Positions 1 to 6,245 of a stretch of 13,716 nt of DNA are shown here, piece after piece; positions within the stretch are counted from its first letter, which is position 1, and each line of letters begins with the position of its first letter. A model generated the notes under the pieces. That model did no database searches. It saw only the letters and a list, made by a program, of their open reading frames with translations, and was not told where the DNA came from. A program made the position numbers and the translations under genes. Source of the stretch: JANRIC01 sp033765345 (GTDB taxonomy: Bacteria > Bacteroidota > Bacteroidia > Cytophagales > Microscillaceae); contig JANRIC010000258.1 in assembly GCA_033765345.1 (NCBI GenBank), positions 1 to 13,716 of the forward strand, given 5' to 3'.

Positions 1-289
1 GTTGATGGTTTAAGATTTCTACTTTCACTTTAAGATTTTGTGGAAAATATTTTTGCAAATCGGCGTATGTCCAAAGTTTATCTTTTGGAAACTGTGCCGC
101 TATGGCAAGCACATCCTCATACAAATAAGTATGTTTAGAAGATAGATAAGGTGTAATAGGCTCTTCTAAAATTTTATTTTGTTGTACTTCTTTGATGTGC
201 AGAAGCTCCTCCAGAATTTTTTTATCTTCAAGTTGAGCGATCCAACGAATCAAATCTAATTTTAGGCTGTCAGGATTGATGTAAGTCAT
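1..289 (-). CDS. Partial protein, possibly Uma2-like (N-terminus only)
   Basis: An open frame runs leftward from an ATG at 289 and leaves the window at base 1, so only 96 N-terminal residues are seen. Residues 1-40 are a charged helical segment (begins MTYINPDSLKLDLIRWIAQL) of the kind found in small antitoxin-like proteins. Residues 40-96 include LWTYADLQKYFP and then KVEILNHQ, which is reminiscent of the start of the Uma2/PD-(D/E)XK-like fold, where a Y-x-D-hydrophobic segment is followed by the ELIDG-type strand. The catalytic part would lie outside the window, so the assignment is a guess. The upstream region (290-403) has only an imperfect TAnnTTTG-like box (TATATTTC). The gene follows rsmG on the same strand, with about 114 bases between them. 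Confidence 0.45.
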   Translation of the reverse strand, partial: MTYINPDSLKLDLIRWIAQLEDKKILEELLHIKEVQQNKILEEPITPYLSSKHTYLYEDVLAIAAQFPKDKLWTYADLQKYFPQNLKVKVEILNHQ

Positions 290-403
290 TGTTTTCTGAT
301 TTTTTGGGAAATATACAAAAATTTTCTTAAAAATTGGCGCAAATCGTCAATTTCATACTTCATTCTATGCAGTATGATTAAAAACTTAGAGATACGCAGT
401 TTG

Positions 404-1039
404 TTAGATCATAGGCACATACACCACCTTTTTGGTCTCAAAAAATTCTTCTTCAAAAAAGTCGCTGATCTCGTAGATTTTGCACTTTTTGATTTTTGCT
501 TCCTGGATTTCTTCGCTCAGGTCGCCGCCTTTGAGACTGATGAGCCCATTTTTGAGTTTGTGGTTCCAGTTGAGGTTGTATTTGCCACGGGTCCAGTGAA
601 GGAGCGTATTCAAAGGGGCAACAGCCCGATTGACCACAAAATCAAAGTGATCGTCAACTTCCTCCATACGGATTTGCTCGGCGCAGGCATTGGCTAGTTG
701 GAGTCCATGGAGTACCTCCTGCACTACTTTGATTTTTTTGCCGATAGAATCTACCAGATAAAATTCTGATTCAGGAAACATAATCGCCAGGGGAATCCCC
801 GGAAAGCCTCCTCCTGTGCCTACATCCATAATGCGGGCTTTGGGCTTGAATTGTATGACCTTGGCAATACTCAGGGAATGTAAGACGTGCCGCTCATAGA
901 GTAATTCCACGTCTTTGCGAGAAACCACATTGATTTTTTGGTTCCAGTCCTGATAGAGTACCTCCATTTGAGTAAAAAGATCAATTTGCGTTGAAGTGAG
1001 CTCCGGAAAATATTTAAGAATGAGTTCGATGCCGTTCAT
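404..1039 (-). CDS. rsmG: 16S rRNA (guanine(527)-N7)-methyltransferase RsmG (GidB)
   Basis: This cytoplasmic SAM-dependent enzyme methylates N7 of G527 in 16S rRNA; loss of the family gives low-level streptomycin resistance in several bacteria. The 211-residue length is normal for the family. Visible landmarks are the N-terminal helical region with WNQKINVVSRKD (32-43), the RsmG-typical ERHVLHSL (49-56), SAM-binding motif I IMDVGTGGGFPGIPLAI (70-86), the acidic end of the next strand LVD (95-97), and NRAVAPL (137-143). The ATG at 1039 gives the usual short N-terminus before the conserved ILKYFPELT segment. A TAnnTTTG promoter lies about 75 bases upstream. The gene is monocistronic or co-transcribed with the truncated gene to its left. 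Nothing in it looks damaged. Confidence 0.97.
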   Translation of the reverse strand: MNGIELILKYFPELTSTQIDLFTQMEVLYQDWNQKINVVSRKDVELLYERHVLHSLSIAKVIQFKPKARIMDVGTGGGFPGIPLAIMFPESEFYLVDSIGKKIKVVQEVLHGLQLANACAEQIRMEEVDDHFDFVVNRAVAPLNTLLHWTRGKYNLNWNHKLKNGLISLKGGDLSEEIQEAKIKKCKIYEISDFFEEEFFETKKVVYVPMI

Positions 1040-1114
1040 AGTTTAAACCTTGATTGAAATGATTTTTTTGATTAACAGGATGGATAAATCCAGATTGTAT
1101 TCATTTATTAAAAT

Positions 1115-1147
1115 CAAAATTACCACAATTTACAAATTACATATCAA
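1115..1147 (-). promoter_or_regulatory. Bacteroidota-type promoter of rsmG
   Basis: On the minus strand TAATTTTG (1122 down to 1115) is a perfect TAnnTTTG -7 box, preceded after 22 bases by TTG (1147-1145). The element lies in the 164-base gap between the thioesterase stop and the rsmG start and would give a leader of about 70 bases. The match is by eye; such AT-rich boxes also occur by chance. Confidence 0.5.
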
Positions 1148-1203
1148 ACAATTTGAGGTAATCAAAAAATCAAGCCCATTCAAATAAATCATGGTTCCAA
1201 CAG

Positions 1204-1704
1204 TTATTGAAATGCACTATCGGCTTGAGGCTGACTGCTGTCAAATACCCGAATAGCGATTACTTCGGCTTCGGCTGTTTTGAGACCACCTACCCAGGCT
1301 TCACAAAAAACGGTGGTTTTACGCCCTTTGACCTCCAAGATTTTGGCTTTCAGCTCGATAGTTTGATTATTGGGTGTAGGCTTTAGATACTTGATCTGCA
1401 TCGTACCTGTGGCATATTTGTATACAGGTTCGGTTTCGTAAGCCCTTTGCTCCGAGCGATAAGCCTGCGAAAGAGCTGTACCCATGCTATGACAATCGAT
1501 CAGAGTAGCCAGAATACCGCCGTTCATTAGGTTTTTCCAACCCTGGTATCTGGGCTGAGAACTCCAAAGGCAGATACAAAGATCACCTTGCCAGAAACTT
1601 TTGATCTGAAGTCCTTCGGGGTTGTCCTTTCCACAACCGAAGCAGATATTGCCTTCCATAAAATCTTGAATATATAATTTGGAGCTTGGATTGTCTGTTT
1701 CCAT
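1204..1704 (-). CDS. PaaI-like hotdog-fold thioesterase
   Basis: A predicted cytoplasmic acyl-CoA thioesterase of the PaaI/4HBT hotdog superfamily; the substrate cannot be read from the sequence. From the ATG at 1704 the protein has 166 residues. An N-terminal CFGCGKDNPEGL (21-32) is the cysteine-bearing opening seen in many PaaI-like proteins. The hotdog helix follows as NGGILATLIDCHSMGTA (61-77), in which D70 is in the position of the catalytic acid, and the strands MQIKYLKPTP (102-111) and AKILEVKGRKTTVFCEAW (120-137) complete the fold. The frame is open further upstream to a TTG at 1776, but the ATG at 1704 is preferred: it leaves the usual short N-terminus and a perfect TAnnTTTG box lies 23 bases in front of it, inside the longer reading. 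It is transcribed toward rsmG. Confidence 0.85.
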   Translation of the reverse strand: METDNPSSKLYIQDFMEGNICFGCGKDNPEGLQIKSFWQGDLCICLWSSQPRYQGWKNLMNGGILATLIDCHSMGTALSQAYRSEQRAYETEPVYKYATGTMQIKYLKPTPNNQTIELKAKILEVKGRKTTVFCEAWVGGLKTAEAEVIAIRVFDSSQPQADSAFQ

Positions 1705-1727
1705 AAAATTGATCTGAATTTGTGCAG

Positions 1728-1763
1728 CAAATATATCAAATCCAGGGTAATCCGGGAAATCAA
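1728..1763 (-). promoter_or_regulatory. Candidate promoter of the thioesterase gene
   Basis: The minus strand carries TATATTTG (1735 down to 1728), a perfect TAnnTTTG box, ending 23 bases before the ATG at 1704. A TTG (1763-1761) lies 25 bases further upstream, which is somewhat longer than the usual spacing. The position supports the shorter thioesterase start. Confidence 0.4.
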
Positions 1764-1822
1764 ACTGATTAAACAAAATATTATTCGTATCTAAGTATAA
1801 TTTACTTATATTTGGCTAAAAT

Positions 1823-1846
1823 AAATTTCAGGATAACCTGAAATTT
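1823..1846. promoter_or_regulatory. Perfect 10-bp inverted repeat between divergent genes, operator-like
   Basis: The arms AAATTTCAGG (1823-1832) and CCTGAAATTT (1837-1846) are perfectly complementary around the four-base centre ATAA. The element sits between the thioesterase (minus) and the small membrane protein/GbsR-like regulator genes (plus), so it lies upstream of genes on both sides and is not at the 3' end of either. That favours an operator over a terminator. The GbsR-like regulator encoded 490 bases away is an obvious but unproven candidate for binding. Confidence 0.45.
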
Positions 1847-1866
1847 CAATCTTTGTAAATATCTTA

Positions 1867-1971
1867 GGTAGTATTAAAGATGTAATGCTCAAATAACAAG
1901 TCGCCTTGCCGTGGGCTGTGTCTTCACAGCCCACTGTTTTGAACGAACAGCATTACTTGTTACGCACTACC
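1867..1971. repeat. REP/MITE-like nested palindromic element
   Basis: The core is a perfect 10-bp stem, GTGGGCTGTG (1911-1920) with CACAGCCCAC (1925-1934), around the loop TCTT. It is much more GC-rich than its surroundings. Outside it, TAACAAGT (1894-1901) pairs with ACTTGTTA (1955-1962), GTAATGCT (1882-1889) could alternatively pair with AGCATTAC (1949-1956), and GGTAGT (1867-1872) pairs with ACTACC (1966-1971). A direct ATATCTTA occurs at both edges (1859-1866 and 1972-1979) and could be a target duplication. Extragenic GC-rich hairpins of this kind are typical of REP elements mobilised by Y1 (RAYT) transposases, or of small MITEs. With the palindrome at 1823-1846 and the thioesterase promoter, this accounts for most of the gene-free stretch 1705-2009. 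Confidence 0.55.
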
Positions 1972-2009
1972 ATATCTTAAATCCTGTACACAGGTCATAC
2001 ACTATTTCT

Positions 2010-2282
2010 ATGAATCCGAACGAGATCAAATTGTATCTGGGGATCATTGTATCCAATTTTACATCTGTATTCTTATTTGCGATTATTGCTTTAATTAATG
2101 CCAGAATTTATAGTTTTGCAGTCAAAACCGTTTGGTTATCACTGGTTTTGGTATTGATCCTAATGGCTTTGGTCAGTGCGTTTTTCTGGAGGCATCTCCA
2201 ATTACACTGGATAGAATATCTTAAACTTTATTTACTCAATATTCTGGTAGCCTTATTTTGGTTTTTGACGTTATTTTATTGA
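2010..2282 (+). CDS. Small three-helix membrane protein of unknown function
   Basis: From the ATG at 2010 the protein has 90 residues and is almost entirely hydrophobic. Probable membrane spans lie at about 8-29 (starting YLGIIVSNF), 40-60 and 70-89, with short polar turns RIYS and WRHLQLHW between them. I do not recognise a family. The frame is open back to 1911, but the extra codons would be translated from the GC-rich palindrome, so the internal ATG is the more natural start; a small palindrome CCTGT-AC-ACAGG (1983-1994) lies just before it. The gene ends 52 bases before the GbsR-like regulator and is probably co-transcribed with it. Confidence 0.6.
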   Translation: MNPNEIKLYLGIIVSNFTSVFLFAIIALINARIYSFAVKTVWLSLVLVLILMALVSAFFWRHLQLHWIEYLKLYLLNILVALFWFLTLFY

Positions 2283-2334
2283 CTATTTTGTCAGCAAATA
2301 AGCACGTGTTTTTTTTCATTAACTTAATTATAGA

Positions 2335-2841
2335 ATGACTCTCGAAGAAGCAAAGGAGCAATTTGTTCAAACCTGGGGAACCTTGGGCACGAATTGGGGT
2401 ATTAATCGTACAATGGCGCAGATTCATGCTCTTCTGATGATTTCTCCCCAACCCTTGAGTACTGAAGAAATTATGGAACAGCTAAAAATCTCTCGGGGAA
2501 ATACCAATATGAATACCCGTGAGCTGATCGCCTGGGGTTTGGTGCATAAAGAATTAAAACCCGGCGAAAGAAAAGAATATTTTGTAGCCGAAAAAGATAT
2601 TTGGGAAGTAGCACAGTGCATCATTAGGGAGCGGAAAAGGAGGGAATTGGATCCCATTCGTAAAGCCATTGAAAATCTTAGCCATATTGATGGAAACAAA
2701 AAAACACCGGAACATCAGGCATTTCTTGAAGTAGTCCAAGAGATTCAGGGGATTTCATCTACCGCCGATAAAGTACTGAGTAAGTTTTCTTCTATTGAAA
2801 AAAACTGGTTTATCAAGAAGTTCATGAAGCTTTTTGCCTAA
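2335..2841 (+). CDS. GbsR/MarR-family transcriptional regulator
   Basis: A cytoplasmic DNA-binding regulator with a winged helix-turn-helix of the GbsR branch of the MarR superfamily; length 168 is typical. Visible segments are an N-terminal helix (5-21), a helix beginning MAQIHALLMIS (27-37), the HTH PLSTEEIMEQLKISRGNTNM (40-59) with recognition helix continuing to about 68, and the wing LVHKELKPGERKEYFVAEKD (69-88). The last 70 residues are helical and charged, probably for dimerisation. Founding members control glycine betaine synthesis, but Bacteroidota paralogues have varied, mostly unknown targets, so no ligand is assigned. The 3' end overlaps the convergent Nramp-like gene by four bases. 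The upstream membrane protein gene and the transporter are the first candidates for regulated genes. Confidence 0.87.
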   Translation: MTLEEAKEQFVQTWGTLGTNWGINRTMAQIHALLMISPQPLSTEEIMEQLKISRGNTNMNTRELIAWGLVHKELKPGERKEYFVAEKDIWEVAQCIIRERKRRELDPIRKAIENLSHIDGNKKTPEHQAFLEVVQEIQGISSTADKVLSKFSSIEKNWFIKKFMKLFA

Positions 2842-4160
2842 TGCCCCAGTCTTTTACGAAATATACGATACGCCAACCCAATACTGCACAACCCGGCGAA
2901 AACCAAAATCAAATTGACGTGAAGGGGTTTATCCAAGAGGGTAAATCCCGTAGCGGTTTCCCAGGCTTTGAAGATATTGATCAATCCTAACACCAAACTC
3001 ACCCACACCACAAAACCCATCAACATATTATTTATCCAACTGTTGAGTTGATTTTCTCCCAGAATTTTTGGATTGTTCATCACATATAACAAAAAAATAC
3101 TGACAAATGGCAAAAGCAACCCGTTAAGTGCCTGAGCCAAAATAATAGCTGGTATGGGTTTGATGCCACTTAAACCCAACAAGACTCCTGTCAACAACAC
3201 TCCGCCCCAAGTCAACTTAAAATACAGGGCATGAGAAGCCCACCGAGGCGAATGATCTTTGGCAAACAAACTTTGAGCCGTCATTGCCGAAGCCAAAGGT
3301 GCCGTGATGGCAGAGGAGAATCCCGCCGCCCAAAGGCCAATAGCCAGTAAATAGGACATCCCTGCCCCTAGCCGATTGTCAAGAGCCAGCGCAAATGCTT
3401 CAAAAGAAAAGGCTCCCTCCACTACTGTCCCGGTCACCAATACCGCCATCGATATAATTCCCCCCAGTATAATTGCCACAGACAGCCCGACCCGCATTTC
3501 AAAAAGAGATTGCCCGGATGTACTCAAGCCCGATCCCAAAAAGAGATTATAAGGCACCACTGTAGTACCTACCAAACCGAGTATATATACACTACTTTCA
3601 GGGGGAAAAGTAGGGATAAACGACCCATAAAGAAGTGCTTTGGGGGCTACCCCTAAAAGAAAAGCGGATGTAAGAAATACAATTCCCATAATGGCAACAA
3701 TCCCTCCCAAAATGTGTGCAATTATCTGTAGCTTAGGTAAACTCAGTATAAAAAATACACCCAGAGCCATACCAATAATCACCCATTCCAGGGGTATGTC
3801 GCTGACCAAAACCACCCCTGCCGCCGCCCCAAGTAAGTTGCCGGTTTGATACGCCGCCGAACCGAGAATAATAGCTCCACTGATCAGAATGATCACCAGC
3901 CCTTGTTTTTGAGAGCCTTCATAGCTTTTTTTGATGGCCTGCCCCAGGCTCAAGCCTGAAATAATGGTAAGCCGAGCGCAAGCCTCTTGTAAGATTATAC
4001 AAGCAATCGTAGAAAAAGTCAAAGCCCACAAAAGATTTAATTGGAAGAGTGTACCCGCTTTGGCCGCCGTTGTAATCGTTCCTGGCCCAATAAATGCAGC
4101 AGATATCACTGACCAAAAAAGTATATTCAACAGATTTTTTTTTATGATGTCTATTTTCAT
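2838..4160 (-). CDS. Nramp-superfamily (SLC11-like) transporter with altered metal site
   Basis: An inner-membrane transporter of 440 residues with about 11 predicted spans. The family is shown by AAFIGPGTITTAAKAG (21-36) in helix 1, LLWALTFSTIACIILQEACARL (43-64), VVPYNLFL (201-208) in helix 6, GLWAAGFSSAITAPLASAMTAQ (275-296) in helix 8 and AQALNGLLLPF (342-352). Canonical Nramp proteins use DPGN in helix 1 and MPHN in helix 6 to bind Mn2+/Fe2+. Here these read GPGT (25-28) and VPYN (202-205), so the aspartate, asparagine and methionine ligands are all replaced. It therefore belongs to a divergent branch and may carry a different ion; annotating it as a Mn2+/Fe2+ importer would be unsafe. 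It converges on the GbsR-like gene, with stop codons overlapping at 2838-2841. I see no convincing promoter in the 162-base gap upstream (4161-4322). Confidence 0.9.
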   Translation of the reverse strand: MKIDIIKKNLLNILFWSVISAAFIGPGTITTAAKAGTLFQLNLLWALTFSTIACIILQEACARLTIISGLSLGQAIKKSYEGSQKQGLVIILISGAIILGSAAYQTGNLLGAAAGVVLVSDIPLEWVIIGMALGVFFILSLPKLQIIAHILGGIVAIMGIVFLTSAFLLGVAPKALLYGSFIPTFPPESSVYILGLVGTTVVPYNLFLGSGLSTSGQSLFEMRVGLSVAIILGGIISMAVLVTGTVVEGAFSFEAFALALDNRLGAGMSYLLAIGLWAAGFSSAITAPLASAMTAQSLFAKDHSPRWASHALYFKLTWGGVLLTGVLLGLSGIKPIPAIILAQALNGLLLPFVSIFLLYVMNNPKILGENQLNSWINNMLMGFVVWVSLVLGLINIFKAWETATGFTLLDKPLHVNLILVFAGLCSIGLAYRIFRKRLGH

Positions 4161-4322
4161 TATTTGTAAGAAAAATTGCGTTTTTTTTATTTTTTTGGGA
4201 GATAAAAATTCCTTTTCATTGTTTATTAAAAAAAATAAATATACCCTGAAAAATTAACACTTAAACTATTTGATTGGCAACATTTACACAAACTGTTCAA
4301 CACCAAAGTAAGAATTATCAAG

Positions 4323-4562
4323 ATGAAAAAAACAATGATTCAGAAAATTGAAGACGAAATCAATTTCCTTACTAAAAAAAGATCCCAATTATTCGATGAG
4401 TGGATTTACCTTGTGAAAAAAAATGATCGTGAATTCGAACTCAACGGCTTCATCAATGACCAAGCCACTGCCAAAGCCGAGTTGCTGCTCAAAGAACAAA
4501 AGTCTATCGGCAAAAAAATCATGACTTTATTGCAAAAGGCCGACAGTATGACCTCTGACTAA
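4323..4562 (+). CDS. Small charged helical protein, unknown function
   Basis: A 79-residue, strongly charged and probably all-helical protein (starts MKKTMIQKIEDEINFLTKKR). Heptad-like hydrophobic spacing over residues 5-35 and 48-72 suggests a short two-helix coiled coil, with no cysteines, signal peptide or membrane span. I do not recognise a family. It is divergent from the Nramp-like gene and separated from it by an AT-rich 162-base region. The amino-acid composition looks like a real protein, but the evidence is only an open frame with plausible codon use. Confidence 0.5.
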   Translation: MKKTMIQKIEDEINFLTKKRSQLFDEWIYLVKKNDREFELNGFINDQATAKAELLLKEQKSIGKKIMTLLQKADSMTSD

Positions 4563-4656
4563 ATTTCTGATATGCGTTGAGTCTTAACCTGCTTTAATTT
4601 TTCTGATGAATAATCATTTCAACAAGCTTTAAAATATTAAGTAGTCCATTTAATTG

Positions 4657-4730
4657 GTCGATAGTCCATAGCAAATACAATTGCCTGGTTATCAATTGAT
4701 TACAAAAAATACTATCAACTAATTTTAGGC
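4657..4730. repeat. Dispersed short repeat, copy A
   Basis: A 74-base AT-rich segment beginning GTCGATAGTCC and ending ATTTTAGGC. Twenty bases at 4661-4680 (ATAGTCCATAGCAAATACAA) recur exactly at 6074-6093, the following AT-rich part is alignable (GGTTATCAATTGATTACAAAAA against GATTACCAATTAATTATAAAAA), and ATTTTAGGC recurs at 6138-6146. Copies A and B are in the same orientation and bracket the TPR gene. The rest of the gene-free region 4563-4849 shows nothing clear. Confidence 0.75.
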
Positions 4731-4849
4731 CACGACTTATTTTCATCTTCTTAGATCTCCCATTCCAAATACAACTTAAAAGTGTAGGTTTTCGTCTTAT
4801 ACCCGTATCCAAACACAAAAATCCCCTATTTGCATTTGAAAAAGATTTT

Positions 4850-6013
4850 ATGAAGGGTTATCAGATTGCCGTATTTTTCTGTTTTATAGTTCATCCTTTT
4901 TTGTACACAACCGCCCAAGATCACCGATCTAAAGAATTCTTTGATAAAGGTGAGATTGAACTGCACGTAGGTGAGTTTAAGGAAGCCATCAAGTATTACT
5001 CCCAAGCCATTCAAAGTTTTAGAAATTATAAAGATGCCTATTTTTCAAGAGCTAAAACCTTTTTGCTGCTCCAAGATTCGGCAAAAGCACTCAAAGATTT
5101 TGAAAGTCTTTTAAAACTCGACTCCAATCAAGCGCGCGCTCATTTTTATATCGGTGTTATGGCTTATAATGCCTCTGCTTTTGAACGCTCCATTCAATCT
5201 TTTGATCGGGCAATCGCCGCCAACCCCAACTATGCCCTCGCTTACAATTACAGAGCTTCTGCTTATAAAGAACTAGGGCTGACCGCTCCTGCCATCGACG
5301 ATTATTCCAGGTCTATTCAGCTAGACCCCCAGGTGGCTCTTCTTTATTTTGGTCGCGGAAAGTGCTATTTGGAATTGGAAGACTACCAGCATGCCATCCT
5401 GGATTTTGACAAAGCCATTGAACTAGAGCCTCGAAAGACGATTTTTCGGCAGTTCCGTGCCGAAACCAATTTTTTACAAGGGAATTATTTTCAGGCTTCC
5501 CAAGATATTGACATGCTCCAAAAACTGACCGAAGACCCGCTTCCCACCTACTATCATAGCCTGAATGCCTTCTGTAAAGCACAAAACAATAATTTTGAAG
5601 GAGCCATCGAGTCCATGAATAAAGTCATTCAGGATGAGCAAGATAAACCCGAAAACTACGCCGAAAGAGCTTCCTATCAGGCACGCATCAATGCCCACCA
5701 GGAAGCCCTAGCAGATTACCAAAAGGCTCTTTCACTGGATAGCGACAATGTAGATTATCAAATCAAAATTGCCCGAATTTATTTCAAACTCAAGAACTAC
5801 CCACAAACAATCAAATATGTGAGTACCGGAATCCTGGCTGACGGCTCTCAGCCAGAATTATGGTACCTGCGCGGCACCGCTTACCTAGCTCAAAACAAGA
5901 AAAAAGAAGCAAAATTTGACCTCGGTAAAGCCGCTTCTCTGGGATTCCCGGCAGAGGAAATGAGTGCAGAAGCATTGAAATACGCTAAAAAATATTTTAA
6001 ATCACCAAACTAG
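4850..6013 (+). CDS. Secreted or periplasmic TPR-repeat protein
   Basis: A 387-residue protein with an N-terminal signal peptide (hydrophobic YQIAVFFCFIVHPFLYTTAQ at 4-23, probable cleavage near A22/Q23), followed to the C-terminus by about ten tetratricopeptide repeats. Repeats are easy to see as the 34-residue rhythm with G/A at position 8 and A at 20, for example AFERSIQSFDRAIAANPNY, APAIDDYSRSIQLDPQ, DYQHAILDFDKAIELEPRK and AHQEALADYQKALSLDSDN. Such superhelical scaffolds mediate protein-protein contacts; no catalytic domain is attached, and the partner is unknown. The ATG at 4850 begins directly with the signal peptide. The gene stands alone between two copies of a dispersed repeat. Confidence 0.92.
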   Translation: MKGYQIAVFFCFIVHPFLYTTAQDHRSKEFFDKGEIELHVGEFKEAIKYYSQAIQSFRNYKDAYFSRAKTFLLLQDSAKALKDFESLLKLDSNQARAHFYIGVMAYNASAFERSIQSFDRAIAANPNYALAYNYRASAYKELGLTAPAIDDYSRSIQLDPQVALLYFGRGKCYLELEDYQHAILDFDKAIELEPRKTIFRQFRAETNFLQGNYFQASQDIDMLQKLTEDPLPTYYHSLNAFCKAQNNNFEGAIESMNKVIQDEQDKPENYAERASYQARINAHQEALADYQKALSLDSDNVDYQIKIARIYFKLKNYPQTIKYVSTGILADGSQPELWYLRGTAYLAQNKKKEAKFDLGKAASLGFPAEEMSAEALKYAKKYFKSPN

Positions 6014-6048
6014 TGTTTCTTCAAGCTATTCAAAAAGGGTTTTGTGAA

Positions 6049-6146
6049 GTCGATAGTCCATAGTCGGTAGTCCATAGTCCATAGCAAATACAACTATTTG
6101 ATTACCAATTAATTATAAAAATAAATAATATAAACTTATTTTAGGC
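6049..6146. repeat. Dispersed short repeat, copy B
   Basis: The second copy of the repeat at 4657-4730, here 98 bases because its left end holds additional TAGTCCA units (6055-6061, 6068-6074 with G, 6076-6082) and its AT-rich centre is longer. Twenty bases (6074-6093) are identical to copy A. The left end also forms one arm of a long inverted repeat with 6154-6174. Confidence 0.75.
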
Positions 6147-6174
6147 ATAGACAGACTACCGACTATGGACTATC
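6052..6174. repeat. 21-bp perfect inverted repeat around an AT-rich core
   Basis: Bases 6052-6072 (GATAGTCCATAGTCGGTAGT followed by C) are perfectly complementary to 6154-6174, with 81 bases between. A further CTATGGACTATTG at 6184-6196 repeats the right-arm unit, as a tandem AGTCCATAG repeats the left one. The structure occupies most of the gap between the TPR stop and uvrB and could form a large cruciform or, in RNA, a long hairpin. It looks like a MITE-like or dispersed extragenic element. Confidence 0.75.
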
Positions 6175-6193
6175 AACTACCAACTATGGACTA

Positions 6194-6224
6194 TTGATAA
6201 GACGGCACAAATGAATTATATTTG
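6194..6224 (+). promoter_or_regulatory. Bacteroidota-type promoter of uvrB
   Basis: TTG (6194-6196), exactly 20 bases, then TATATTTG (6217-6224): a full match to the Bacteroidota TTG/TAnnTTTG promoter pattern. The ATG of uvrB is at 6246, leaving a leader of roughly 15 bases. The TTG is the last part of the repeat unit CTATGGACTATTG, so the repeat appears to provide the -33 element. Confidence 0.65.
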
Positions 6225-6245
6225 TTAATTCATATTCAAAATGCC

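Noticed and set aside
354..376. Hairpin CATACT...AGTATG after rsmG as a terminator
   Set aside because: The short stem has an 11-base loop and no T run follows on the rsmG strand.
374..697. Plus-strand open frame antisense to rsmG (and similar frames opposite uvrB, Nramp and the PorP/SprF gene)
   Set aside because: These are shadows of well-supported genes; their translations show no family features.
1705..1776. Longer thioesterase starting at TTG 1776
   Set aside because: It is a TTG start, the added residues precede the conserved domain, and a perfect TAnnTTTG promoter box lies inside this part.
4594..4818. Minus-strand 74-codon open frame upstream of the TPR gene
   Set aside because: It is made largely of the dispersed repeat copy A and has no recognisable features or start context.
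4657..6174. CRISPR array made of the TAGTCCATAG repeats
   Set aside because: Repeats are short, irregularly spaced, in both orientations and without unique spacers of constant length; no cas genes are present.
6222..6245. uvrB start at TTG 6222
   Set aside because: The codon overlaps the -7 promoter box and the family starts at MEFKLVSEFKPTG, matching the ATG at 6246.
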